From: Caballeronia grimmiae
GTDB taxonomy: Bacteria; Pseudomonadota; Gammaproteobacteria; Burkholderiales; Burkholderiaceae
NCBI RefSeq assembly: GCF_000698555.1
Contig: NZ_JFHE01000004.1
Coordinates: forward strand, 186,001-250,000
Length of the DNA stretch: 64,000 nucleotides
Direction: 5' to 3'
In this document: positions 56,321 through 64,000 of the stretch, piece after piece
Layout: each line of letters starts with the position of its first letter
Numbering within the stretch: the first letter of the stretch is position 1
Position numbers and translations under genes: made by a program
The notes under the pieces: model-generated
Told to the model about the DNA's origin: nothing
The model's input: only the letters and a program-made list of their open reading frames with translations
Database searches by the model: none

Positions 56321-59257
56321 TCAGGTGATCGACGCCCCTTGCGCCTCGATACGTCCAAGCAGTTCCTTGCATCGCGTGATCAGTGCGCGGCCTTCGCTTC
56401 GCCTGACTTCGCGGCTTTTCTCTGGCAGATCACGACGGTACGCCTCCAGTGCATCGAGCAATGGCCGATATTGCAGGACGCTCACTGCCCCCACCACGCG
56501 ATGATGCCAGTCGCGCAAATGGTCGACGGTGCCGTGGTCGAGCAGTTCTTCGAGCGCCGACAGATCGTCGCGGAAAGATGAAACGAACGCATCGAGCAAC
56601 GCCTTGACGGTCGCTTCGCTGCCCCATAGTTGCGCCATGCCGCTGATATCGAGCGCTTCGACAGCTTCGCTTGGTTGCGCGTGCGTGTCGTGCCTTCGCG
56701 CCTGGTGTCTTTGCCCCGGCCGCTCCGACGCCTTCCAGCGGTTCAGGTGTTCGCGTAGCGTCGCGAGGCGTGTGGGCTTGATGAGGCAATCGTCCATGCC
56801 GGCTTCCCGGCACTTCGTCGACTCGTCAGAGCACGTGCTCGCGGTGATGGCAAGAATCGGCAAGCGACGCGGCGTGCCTTTCTCCTTGGCCCGCACGCGC
56901 CGCGCGAGTTCATAACCCGTCATGTTGGGCATATGACAATCGGTGATGAGAAAGCCGTAGCGCGTCGTCTCCAGGGCCGCGAGCGCCTCGACGCCGTCGT
57001 GCACCACATCGCACGCGAAGCCGAGCAAGGAAAGCTGATGCCGGATCAACTCCTGATTTACCGGATGATCTTCCGCCACGAGCACGAGCCGGCCGCTGCG
57101 CAACGCCTGCTCGCGGTTGGGCGCTTCCAGCCTGGCAGGCTGCCCAAGCGTCGCGTTGACCGCGACTTGCGGCATGCCTGTCAGCGCAGCGACGCACGCC
57201 GCGCCCAGTCCCCGCCACGAAAGCGGATTCACGCTCACGCGAACGTCGTCTTCGAGGACGCGATAACCCGTGGGCTTCGGCTTCTCCGTCACGTGAATTA
57301 CCCGCAGGCCCATCGGCAGGCGAACATTGCGCGCGTCGCTGAGAAAGATGAGATTGACGCCGTCGAATGTGCCCGGCGAATGCAGGCGCGGATGATCGGG
57401 CTCGATTCGCTCCAGGTGCAGCCCGAGCGCCTGGCCGAAGTTGAGCAACGCCCTAGCGACGGAGTCGTCGTCGACGGCAACGATGCCGCGCCTGCCGCGC
57501 AATCCTTCCATTTGATACTGCTGCGTTTCGACGGGCATCGTGAGACGCACCGTCATCGACGTGCCGACGCCCACTTCGCTGTGCAGCTTCAATGTTCCGC
57601 CCATCAACGCGACGAGCCTGTTGCAGATCGTCAGCCCGAGCCCTGTGCCGCCGAAGCGCCGCGTGATCGACGTCTCTGCCTGCACGAACGGCTCGAAGAG
57701 CTTGTGCTGCGCCGCGGGATCGATGCCGATGCCGGTATCCGTCACCCGCACTTCGATGACTTGCTCGGACACGGAACGTTCGACCGCGCGAACCTGCAGC
57801 GCGACCTCGCCCCTGATGGTGAACTTGATGGCGTTGCTCATCAGATTGAAGAGAATCTGACGCAGCCGCACGCTGTCGCTGCGAAGGCTGGCCGCCACGT
57901 CGGGAGCGACATCGACACGCACGCGCAAGCCTTTCTCGTGAGCACGTCCCGCGAGCAGTCCGACGGCGTTGTCCACCAGTTCGCGCAGGTCGATCGGTGT
58001 CGATTCGATGGTAAGTCGACCTGCCTCGATCTTCGTGTAATCGAGCAGGTCATCGAGAATTTGCAGCAGTGCGCTCGCGGAATCCTGAATCATGCCGAGC
58101 ATCTGCGACTGGTCCGGATTGAGCGGCGTGTTTTCGAACACTTCGACGAGTCCGAGCACGCCATTCATCGGCGTGCGGATTTCATGGCTCATCATGGCGA
58201 GAAAATCGTCTTTCGCGCGTGATGCTGCTTCGGCCGCGTCTCTTGCGCGCGCGAGTTCTTCTGCGCGTGCATGGTCGACGGTCGCATCGGCCCAGTAGCC
58301 GCTCCAGACCACCGCGCCGGCCTCGTCTTCCTGACGCGCGACGAGGTCGGCACGTATCCATCGCGTCCCGCCTTCCACGTTGACGCGGAATTGGGTATGT
58401 ACGGGTCGCAGCGTGCGCGACGACGTTTCGATTTCCGCGAGCAGGCGCGCGCTGTCTTCGACGTGGACATGATGCAGCACGCTGATCGGCCCGTCGGCGA
58501 GCGCTGCGAGGTCGATCCCAAGCAACTGCCGGGTATCGCCGTTGAGATACGGCAGGCTGTATCGCCCGTTGCTTTCGCGGCGCAACTGGAAAACAACGGC
58601 CGGCAGGGACCGCGTGACATCGTGAAGCCGTTGTTCGGTGCGCCGTGCGCGCATCTCGGCATCGCGGATATCGGTGATGTCGATCATCGTTCCGACGATG
58701 CCCGCCCGGTCGCCATTGGACGCGCAGAACGCCCCGGTCCAGAACAGGCCATAGCGCGAGCGGCCGCGATTATCGATGAATTCCGCCTCTACCTCATGCC
58801 GTTCGCCCGTGTGAAGCGTTGCGACACAAATATCGTTCAGCAGGCGGCTGTTGACGTCGCCCCACGCGGCCGCTTCCATGCTCGTCCGGCCGATGATGTC
58901 CTCGCGCCGCACGCCGAGCGCCTCTTCGAACGCGCGGTTGACGGCGATGTAGCGATTGTTCATGTCCTTCGCGACGAGCGGATAGGGCACGACTTCCATC
59001 ATCGTCTGCTGAAAGCTGAGCTGGGTCGCGAGTCGCTGCTCGGTCAGGATGCGCCGGTTCACCTCGCGCTGTAGCAGGACGAACGCGCGCAGCGTCACGC
59101 CGAACACGGCCACCACACCAATGAGCGCGGGCAGCAGGCGGAGCGCGCTGATGTCCCATCCGCAAACCGGCGCGGCAACATCGGGATTTGCCGCCATGCA
59201 CGCTGGCGACGAGAGAACAAGCAGCAGGAACCAATGACGCGTGAGCAACGATTTCAA
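56321..59257 (-). CDS. BvgS-like hybrid sensor histidine kinase lacking Venus-flytrap domains
   Basis: A 978-residue membrane hybrid kinase. Order: membrane helix (about residues 8-24), a short periplasmic loop of about 15 residues, helix (about 40-62), PAS domain (about 75-200), second PAS domain (about 205-340), phospho-acceptor His358 in MMSHEIRTPMNG, HATPase with FGGTGLGLTI, a degenerate receiver-like segment (about 589-698), a full receiver with Asp773 in LITDCHMPN, and an HPt domain with His919 in HHRVVGAV. The relay His-Asp-His is complete. BvgS-type kinases usually have periplasmic flytrap domains, absent here. The start is a TTG at 59257 with GAGAG upstream; a GTG at 59299 is also possible. 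Confidence 0.9.
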   Translation of the reverse strand: MKSLLTRHWFLLLVLSSPACMAANPDVAAPVCGWDISALRLLPALIGVVAVFGVTLRAFVLLQREVNRRILTEQRLATQLSFQQTMMEVVPYPLVAKDMNNRYIAVNRAFEEALGVRREDIIGRTSMEAAAWGDVNSRLLNDICVATLHTGERHEVEAEFIDNRGRSRYGLFWTGAFCASNGDRAGIVGTMIDITDIRDAEMRARRTEQRLHDVTRSLPAVVFQLRRESNGRYSLPYLNGDTRQLLGIDLAALADGPISVLHHVHVEDSARLLAEIETSSRTLRPVHTQFRVNVEGGTRWIRADLVARQEDEAGAVVWSGYWADATVDHARAEELARARDAAEAASRAKDDFLAMMSHEIRTPMNGVLGLVEVFENTPLNPDQSQMLGMIQDSASALLQILDDLLDYTKIEAGRLTIESTPIDLRELVDNAVGLLAGRAHEKGLRVRVDVAPDVAASLRSDSVRLRQILFNLMSNAIKFTIRGEVALQVRAVERSVSEQVIEVRVTDTGIGIDPAAQHKLFEPFVQAETSITRRFGGTGLGLTICNRLVALMGGTLKLHSEVGVGTSMTVRLTMPVETQQYQMEGLRGRRGIVAVDDDSVARALLNFGQALGLHLERIEPDHPRLHSPGTFDGVNLIFLSDARNVRLPMGLRVIHVTEKPKPTGYRVLEDDVRVSVNPLSWRGLGAACVAALTGMPQVAVNATLGQPARLEAPNREQALRSGRLVLVAEDHPVNQELIRHQLSLLGFACDVVHDGVEALAALETTRYGFLITDCHMPNMTGYELARRVRAKEKGTPRRLPILAITASTCSDESTKCREAGMDDCLIKPTRLATLREHLNRWKASERPGQRHQARRHDTHAQPSEAVEALDISGMAQLWGSEATVKALLDAFVSSFRDDLSALEELLDHGTVDHLRDWHHRVVGAVSVLQYRPLLDALEAYRRDLPEKSREVRRSEGRALITRCKELLGRIEAQGASIT

Positions 59258-59477
59258 TTCGACTCTCTCAGGAAGACGCGTGCCCCTGCGGCAGGGCACA
59301 GCGGCGCGCAGCCGCGCCGACGATCTTCAGCGGGCGAGTGCGGCATGTGCGCTCACGGCGAGGCGTCGAGGTTCGTCTCGACGGCGTCGCATGAGTCTGA
59401 GCGTCGATGCATCAGAGGAAAATCGGACACTTCTCAAATACGGCTTAAGCTGCTCCGAAAAGCGGGATCGTCAGGTG

Positions 59478-60128
59478 TCAGACGAGGCCGACCTGCCGCA
59501 AATATTCGATGAGTTCTGTTTCGGTTTCGAGGCCGAGCTTGCGCATGCCGCTGCGCTTTTGCGTCGCGATCGTCTTGCTGCTTCTGCCGAAACGCTTGGC
59601 GATGTCATGGATCAGAAGGCCGCTCGCGTAGAGCCGGAAGACTTCCCATTCGCGCCGGCTCAACACGCCTGCCCGCGCGGGCGAGCTGTGGGGAAGATGG
59701 CTGACTGCTTCGGCGACGCAAGGCGAAAGAAAACGGCCGCCGTTTCCGATGACCGAAACGGCTTCAGTCAAGCATTCGATCGGGTCCCGCTTGTCGATGA
59801 TTCCGTCGATTCCCAATTGAAGCAGGCCGGCCAGCATGCGGCTGTGGGAAATCATCGTGACGACGATGATTTTCGGACGCCTTTCCTGCCACGACAAACG
59901 CCTGAGAAATGCGATGGAACTGCTTTCGCCATCCATACCGCGCATGCCGATGTCGCAAAAAACGTAGTCGCAAGAAGTGGTGTCGAGAGCTTCGGCGAGT
60001 TGAAGCGTGTCTTCCGCCGTGCTGATCACTTGTATTGCGCCGTCTCGTTCGAGAAACGTTTTGATTCCCTTTACTACTGCGGGATGATCGTCCGCAACGA
60101 TGGCCCGAAGTGGTGCTTTTACTGTCAT
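59478..60128 (-). CDS. NarL-type response regulator, RcsB/BvgA-like, copy 1
   Basis: A 216-residue response regulator with a receiver domain (acidic pocket VADDHPAVVKG, phospho-acceptor Asp59 in CDIGMRGMDG) and a LuxR-type helix-turn-helix near residues 150-210 (LSRREWEVFRLYASG, IHDIAKRFGRSSKTIATQKR). The HTH wording with ATQKRSGMRKLGL is RcsB-like. The ATG at 60128 is the conserved start. It is the copy nearest the kinase gene, 220 bases upstream of it, and is transcribed in the same direction, so it is likely one of its targets. Confidence 0.9.
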   Translation of the reverse strand: MTVKAPLRAIVADDHPAVVKGIKTFLERDGAIQVISTAEDTLQLAEALDTTSCDYVFCDIGMRGMDGESSSIAFLRRLSWQERRPKIIVVTMISHSRMLAGLLQLGIDGIIDKRDPIECLTEAVSVIGNGGRFLSPCVAEAVSHLPHSSPARAGVLSRREWEVFRLYASGLLIHDIAKRFGRSSKTIATQKRSGMRKLGLETETELIEYLRQVGLV

Positions 60129-60232
60129 ATTGTTATTGATTATGTTTGTGACCGAGGAAGTCGAAGCCCTCGATTGACCGCGCTGTCTCCACAATGCCGG
60201 TCTTACTGCGATCTTATCTGTCTGCGCCCCGT

Positions 60233-60946
60233 TTAAATACGATCGCTGTCTGCGATGAAACGGTACAAATCCGCATCCGTTGCAAGATCCAGTTTTCGCA
60301 TGGCCGCGCATTTTTGCGCGCTGATGGTCTTCACACTGCGATCCAGATCTTTCGCGATTTCCGTGACATTCGCGCCGCGCGCATAACGCTCGATGACTTC
60401 CAGTTCACGCCCCGTCAGCCGCTGGCGAATAAAGCGCGCTCGACTCTCGACGTTGGCAACAGCCAGCGTGCGGCGAATGGCGGGGCCGAGATACGTTTCG
60501 TTCGCGATTGCCGAGACGATTGCCACGTACAAGAGATCCAGCCGGTCCTCTTTGCTGAGAAACGCATGCGCTCCGGCGTCGAGTGCCTCTTTAACCAGCG
60601 CGGCATTATCAGTCCGCGACAACACCACGATGCGAACATTCGGATAAGTGTCCGCAATGTGCTGGATCAGCTTTATGCCGTCGCCATGGCGTCCGCCCGG
60701 CATGTAGAAGTCGATGACTGCGACGTCGCATTCGTTATTAGCGAGTGCGTCGTCGAGTTCCGTTGAATTCGCGCTCCGGCTAACGACTTCGACATTAGGA
60801 AAGTTTGCAGCGAACCGTTCGATTGCCAAGACAACCAGCGGATGGTCATCCGCGATCGCCAGCCTTGTTATTCTTTCGCTCGAAAAGACTTCGTTACCAT
60901 TCCCGAATTCCATCGCCTCATACCCCAACGCGTTGTGCAAACTCAT
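60233..60946 (-). CDS. NarL-type response regulator, RcsB/BvgA-like, copy 2
   Basis: Response regulator of about 237 residues with receiver Asp79 in VIDFYMPGGRHGDGIKLI, an RcsB-like phosphorylation loop, and a LuxR HTH (LTGRELEVIERYARG, NVTEIAKDLDRSVKTISAQK). The start is uncertain: ATG at 60976, 60946 or 60913 are possible; 60946 was chosen as a compromise, giving a short N-terminal extension before the receiver domain. It lies between the two other regulator genes on the same strand, 104 bases upstream of copy 1. Confidence 0.87.
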   Translation of the reverse strand: MSLHNALGYEAMEFGNGNEVFSSERITRLAIADDHPLVVLAIERFAANFPNVEVVSRSANSTELDDALANNECDVAVIDFYMPGGRHGDGIKLIQHIADTYPNVRIVVLSRTDNAALVKEALDAGAHAFLSKEDRLDLLYVAIVSAIANETYLGPAIRRTLAVANVESRARFIRQRLTGRELEVIERYARGANVTEIAKDLDRSVKTISAQKCAAMRKLDLATDADLYRFIADSDRI

Positions 60947-61037
60947 ATCTGATTCGGATTCCCGAAAGATAATCATCGGATATCCATACGTCAAAATACA
61001 TAAGATGCATCTGAAATTAAAATGACGGGCCGTAAAC

Positions 61038-61685
61038 TCAGCCAAGTCCTCGCGCTCTTACAAATGCAAACAAACCGGGGTCATTCCTTACACCCAGCTT
61101 ATTCATTGCATCGCGTTTCTGACGACTGATCGTCCGGACGTCGCGCTCGAGTTCGTTCGCGATTTCGGTGATCGACCGGCCTTTTGCGAAAAGTGTCACC
61201 ACTTCAATCTCTCGAGGCGAAAGTCGCGGCGGCTCGGGAGAAAAATCGGTTTCACTGCCCGCTTCAGCCAGTGCCGCGACGAAAGAGGCGCTTACATAAC
61301 GACGGCCGACTCTCGTATGCCGCACGGCCGCAGGAACGAGTTCAATCGGCTCGGCCTTATTGACCAGCCCCATAGCGCCTGCGTTCAAAATGGATCGGAG
61401 AATCGCGACATTACTGACGCTCGTCAACACAACGATGATTACGTGCGGCCAATCCTGCCTGACCTTTCGGATGAGCCGTAAGCCATCGTTGGCAATCAGC
61501 CCGGGCTCGGGCATGGCAAAATCGGTGACCAATACGTCACAGGATGTCTTTGCGAGTTCATCGAGCAAACCTCTCACGTTCGTCGCTTCGCCGACGACCT
61601 CCAGTCCGTCATCGGCGTCGAAGAGCGCCTTCATCCCAAGAAGTACGAAGGGATGGTCGTCAGCCAACACTATACGAAGCTTCAA
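61038..61685 (-). CDS. NarL-type response regulator, RcsB/BvgA-like, copy 3
   Basis: A 215-residue response regulator with receiver Asp55 in LVTDFAMPEPGLIANDG and a LuxR HTH (LSPREIEVVTLFAKG, SITEIANELERDVRTISRQK). It has the RcsB-like signature ISRQKRDAMNKLGV near the C-terminus. The ATG at 61685 is the conserved start, MKLRIVLADDHPF. It is the most upstream gene of the regulator-kinase cluster; the AT-rich gap above it should hold the cluster promoter. Confidence 0.9.
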   Translation of the reverse strand: MKLRIVLADDHPFVLLGMKALFDADDGLEVVGEATNVRGLLDELAKTSCDVLVTDFAMPEPGLIANDGLRLIRKVRQDWPHVIIVVLTSVSNVAILRSILNAGAMGLVNKAEPIELVPAAVRHTRVGRRYVSASFVAALAEAGSETDFSPEPPRLSPREIEVVTLFAKGRSITEIANELERDVRTISRQKRDAMNKLGVRNDPGLFAFVRARGLG

Positions 61686-61912
61686 AGATCCCCCGGCATT
61701 ACCGTTATTTTTTGCGAATATCTCGCGACATATCGTGCCGCGAGAATCGTTTTAATCCGGGAGCGCTTCCTATTGCTTTGCGGTTACTGGACCGCACGCA
61801 AACCGCATTACTTCATCAAGTATTCGATGACATCAAACAAGCAAACGCCCGCGCAGCCGGAATATGTTTTTCAACATAAGACGCTAATAATGCGCAAGCC
61901 ATAGGACAAGTC

Positions 61913-61948
61913 CCATTAGATTAATATTATTTTTTTCTTGTCTAATGG
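61913..61948. promoter_or_regulatory. inverted repeat CCATTAGA-N20-TCTAATGG
   Basis: Perfect 8 bp arms separated by a 20 bp AT-rich spacer, about 230 bases upstream of response regulator copy 3. The symmetric two-site layout suits a dimer-binding regulator such as a response regulator of this cluster; it is otherwise unidentified. Confidence 0.4.
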
Positions 61949-62023
61949 CAGCTTATTTGCAACCGCTGAATATCGGCGAAGGTGCAGAGAATCGAAATAT
62001 GTTTGATGCAAATCAAAATAAAA

Positions 62024-62056
62024 AATGGGCCTTCAGCCAGCAGCCGAAGACCCATT
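62024..62056 (-). terminator. rho-independent terminator of ssb
   Basis: Imperfect 11 bp stem (AATGGGCCTTC with GAAGACCCATT, one mismatch). On the minus strand it is followed by TTTTATTTT, 25 bases after the ssb stop. Confidence 0.85.
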
Positions 62057-62080
62057 CTTGCTATTCAGCAGATGCCCGCT

Positions 62081-62608
62081 TTAGAACGGGATATCGTCGT
62101 CCATGTCGTCGAAGCCGCCGCCCGCTGGGGCGCTAGGACGGCTCGCGCCGCCACCTGCACCGCCTGCACGCGCGCCTGCGCCTGCGCCGGACGCAGCACG
62201 TCCGCCGCCGCCCGAACGTTCCATCGGCGCGCTGCGGCTGTATCCGCCGTCATCGCCACCGCCGCCCGCGCCGCCGCGCCCGCCGAGCATTTGCATCTGG
62301 TCTGCGACGATTTCGGTCGAGTACTTCTCTTGCCCCGCCTGATCCGTCCATTTCCGCGTGCGAATGCGTCCCTCGATATAAACCGACGAACCCTTCTTCA
62401 GATATTCGTTGACGATTTCCGCGAGACGCCCGAAGAACGCAACCCGATGCCACTCCGTGAGTTCCTTCATTTCGCCGGACGACTTGTCCTTATAACGATC
62501 GGTCGTTGCGAGGCGAATGTTCGCCACGGCGTCGCCGCTCGGGAGGTAGCGCGTTTCCGGGTCGGCGCCCAGATTGCCTACGAGAATGACCTTGTTGACA
62601 GATGCCAT
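62081..62608 (-). CDS. ssb: single-stranded DNA-binding protein
   Basis: A 175-residue SSB that coats single-stranded DNA in replication and repair. The OB-fold domain (residues 1-110, starting [18 protein letters not shown]) is followed by a long glycine-rich linker with repeated GG and GA and the universal acidic tip DDDIPF that recruits partner proteins. The length is normal. It precedes an MFS gene in the same direction with a gap of about 118 bases; a uvrA gene usually follows that MFS gene in Burkholderia but lies outside the window. Confidence 0.97.
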   Translation of the reverse strand: MASVNKVILVGNLGADPETRYLPSGDAVANIRLATTDRYKDKSSGEMKELTEWHRVAFFGRLAEIVNEYLKKGSSVYIEGRIRTRKWTDQAGQEKYSTEIVADQMQMLGGRGGAGGGGDDGGYSRSAPMERSGGGGRAASGAGAGARAGGAGGGASRPSAPAGGGFDDMDDDIPF

Positions 62609-62726
62609 GATTTCTCCGGTTGATTCCTTGCCACTGTCAGCGATACGACGCTTTCCGGGCCGATCTTTTATCGGCTGAGTTTAGAAAAGCACCGCACTGA
62701 CTGAATTCGAATGATAAAAACTTTTT

Positions 62727-63929
62727 CTATGCCGCACGCCCGGCCTTTCGCGGCGGCGGCTTCATCCACGCCGCCACGACGAGCCAGGCCAGCACCAGCG
62801 CCGAACACGCGAAGAACACCGCGCTCGACCCGTCCACCTTCAGCAGCCAGCCGCCGATGACGCCGCCAAGCGCCAGCCCGATTGACTGCGTCGTGTTGTA
62901 AACGCCCGCAGCCGCTCCCTTGCGCGTGCCCGGCGCGAGCTTCGACACGAGCGACGGCTGCGACGCCTCGAGCACGTTGAAGCCGAGGAAGTACACGAAC
63001 AGAATGGCGGCCACGGACCATAGCGTATGGGGAGCAGCGCCCAATAACAACTGTCCTAACAGGATAAGCCCGATCGCACCCAGCATGACGCCTTTCATTT
63101 TTCCGCGCTTTTCGGCGGCGATGATTGCGGGCACCATCATCACGAAAGCGAGCCCCATCACGGGCAGGTAGATCTTCCAGTGCGATGCGACCGGCAGGCC
63201 GCCCGCCTCGAGAATGCGCGGCACGACGAGAAATAGCGCGGTCTGCGTCGCGTGCAGCACCAGCACGCCGAAGTTCAGGCGCAACAACTCCACGTTGCGC
63301 AGCACTTCGGCAAAAGGCGCCTTCACGTGCACCGGGGGCATCGGCGGATCGGGGACGACCCACAGCACCACGCCGACCGCGAGGATCGCCAGCACGCCGA
63401 TCACCGTGAACAGTCCGCTCATTCCGACCCAGTGAAACACGATCGGCGCACCGACGATCGCCACCGCGAACGAGACGCCGATGCTGCCGCCGACCATCGC
63501 CATGGCCTTGGTGCGGTTTTCCTCGTGCGTCAGGTCCGCGATGAACGCGATCACCGCCGACGACACCGCGCCCATCCCCTGGATCACGCGCCCGACGATG
63601 ATCCACGTCATCGAGTGCCCGATCGCGGCGATGAAGCTGCCGAGCGCAAACACCAGCAGCCCGAAGGCGATCACCGGCTTGCGTCCGAACTTGTCCGAGA
63701 TCCAGCCGTAGAAGATATAGAGCATCGACTGGGTGACGCCGTAAGCGCCCAGCGCGATGCCGACGAGCAGCACGTTGTCGCCGCCGGGGATCGTTTTCGC
63801 GTAGATGGAAAACACCGGCATGATCATGAAGAGGCCGAGCATGCGCAGCGCGAAGATGGCAGCGAGCGACACGGTCGCGCGCAGTTCCGGCGCGCTCAGA
63901 CGTGTGGACGTGGCAGACGGATTGGACAT
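62727..63929 (-). CDS. MFS transporter
   Basis: A 400-residue inner-membrane major facilitator with about twelve hydrophobic segments. The start LAAIFALRMLGLFMIMPVFS and motif A GWISDKFGRKP resemble the YajR/DHA1 group, but the extra C-terminal domain of YajR is absent. The substrate is unknown. The ATG at 63929 is clear. It ends 118 bases upstream of ssb, an arrangement I recall in Burkholderia genomes. The 71 bases beyond it to the window end hold nothing recognisable. Confidence 0.88.
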   Translation of the reverse strand: MSNPSATSTRLSAPELRATVSLAAIFALRMLGLFMIMPVFSIYAKTIPGGDNVLLVGIALGAYGVTQSMLYIFYGWISDKFGRKPVIAFGLLVFALGSFIAAIGHSMTWIIVGRVIQGMGAVSSAVIAFIADLTHEENRTKAMAMVGGSIGVSFAVAIVGAPIVFHWVGMSGLFTVIGVLAILAVGVVLWVVPDPPMPPVHVKAPFAEVLRNVELLRLNFGVLVLHATQTALFLVVPRILEAGGLPVASHWKIYLPVMGLAFVMMVPAIIAAEKRGKMKGVMLGAIGLILLGQLLLGAAPHTLWSVAAILFVYFLGFNVLEASQPSLVSKLAPGTRKGAAAGVYNTTQSIGLALGGVIGGWLLKVDGSSAVFFACSALVLAWLVVAAWMKPPPRKAGRAA

Positions 63930-64000
63930 CAGAAACGGGAAATGGATGAGAGTCGCGTCTAGCCCGGCCGGCTGGACGCCAGGCGCGGCCGCCTTGTTCT

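Larger units (their letters stand above)
61686..62080. other. 395 bp AT-rich gap between regulator cluster and ssb
   Basis: Markedly AT-rich around 61890-62030, unlike its neighbours. It holds the inverted repeat CCATTAGA-N20-TCTAATGG (61913-61948) and the ssb terminator (62024-62056). No supported gene. Confidence 0.5.

Noticed and set aside
1-64000. tRNA, rRNA, CRISPR arrays, insertion sequences and prophage genes
   Set aside because: I looked in the gaps and found no cloverleaf, spaced identical repeats, transposase or integrase motifs.

Overview
This 64 kb window is a stretch of high-GC (roughly 63 %) chromosome from a Burkholderiaceae betaproteobacterium, most likely of the Caballeronia/Paraburkholderia/Burkholderia group. 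The evidence is gene content and order typical of that family (clsB-nudB-aspS-DUF502-fmdB ... ubiB-ubiJ-Tim44-ubiE-DUF971-HIT-DUF3683/ilvA, and ssb next to an MFS gene), a Gram-negative OmpC-type porin, and ubiquinone biosynthesis genes. I see 54 protein-coding genes (one cut by the window edge), no rRNA, no tRNA, no CRISPR array and no recognisable transposase. Genus-level assignment is from memory of the families and was not checked by search.

Layout. 1-10 kb: a cut DUF3025 gene and pyrC, a YafJ-type amidotransferase, the gltIJKL glutamate/aspartate ABC importer, gdhA, and a LysR regulator divergent from an MFS transporter. 10-18 kb: a tiny membrane protein, an Atm1-type ABC exporter, a YciA-like thioesterase, a large GGDEF-EAL protein with three PAS domains (one LOV-like), a nitrate-reductase-associated protein and fdhD. 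18-26 kb: a fatty-acid beta-oxidation operon (TetR regulator, acyl-CoA dehydrogenase, FadN-type bifunctional enzyme, thiolase, enoyl-CoA hydratase/isomerase). Two inverted ~230 bp repeat copies interrupt it at 22.6-23.2 kb. 26-37 kb: a conserved housekeeping run (clsB, nudB, aspS, ubiB, ubiJ, ubiE and small genes). 37-45 kb: a 1364-residue FAD/Fe-S oxidoreductase, then ilvA, a 5'-nucleotidase and queF on the other strand. 45-49 kb: a D-amino-acid catabolic module (RidA, N-acyl-D-amino-acid amidohydrolase, RpiR regulator, PLP D-amino-acid deaminase). 49-55 kb: a MarR/MFS efflux pair, EcsC-like protein, esterase, CHRD protein and porin. 55-62 kb: a LysR regulator, then a BvgS-like hybrid kinase with three consecutive RcsB/BvgA-like response regulators. 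62-64 kb: ssb and an MFS transporter.

The most interesting parts are the kinase with three paralogous response regulators, the LOV-like domain of the c-di-GMP protein, the inverted repeats inside the beta-oxidation operon, and the D-amino-acid module. Several clean palindromes beside regulator genes are candidate operators. Most of the remainder is ordinary core genome.
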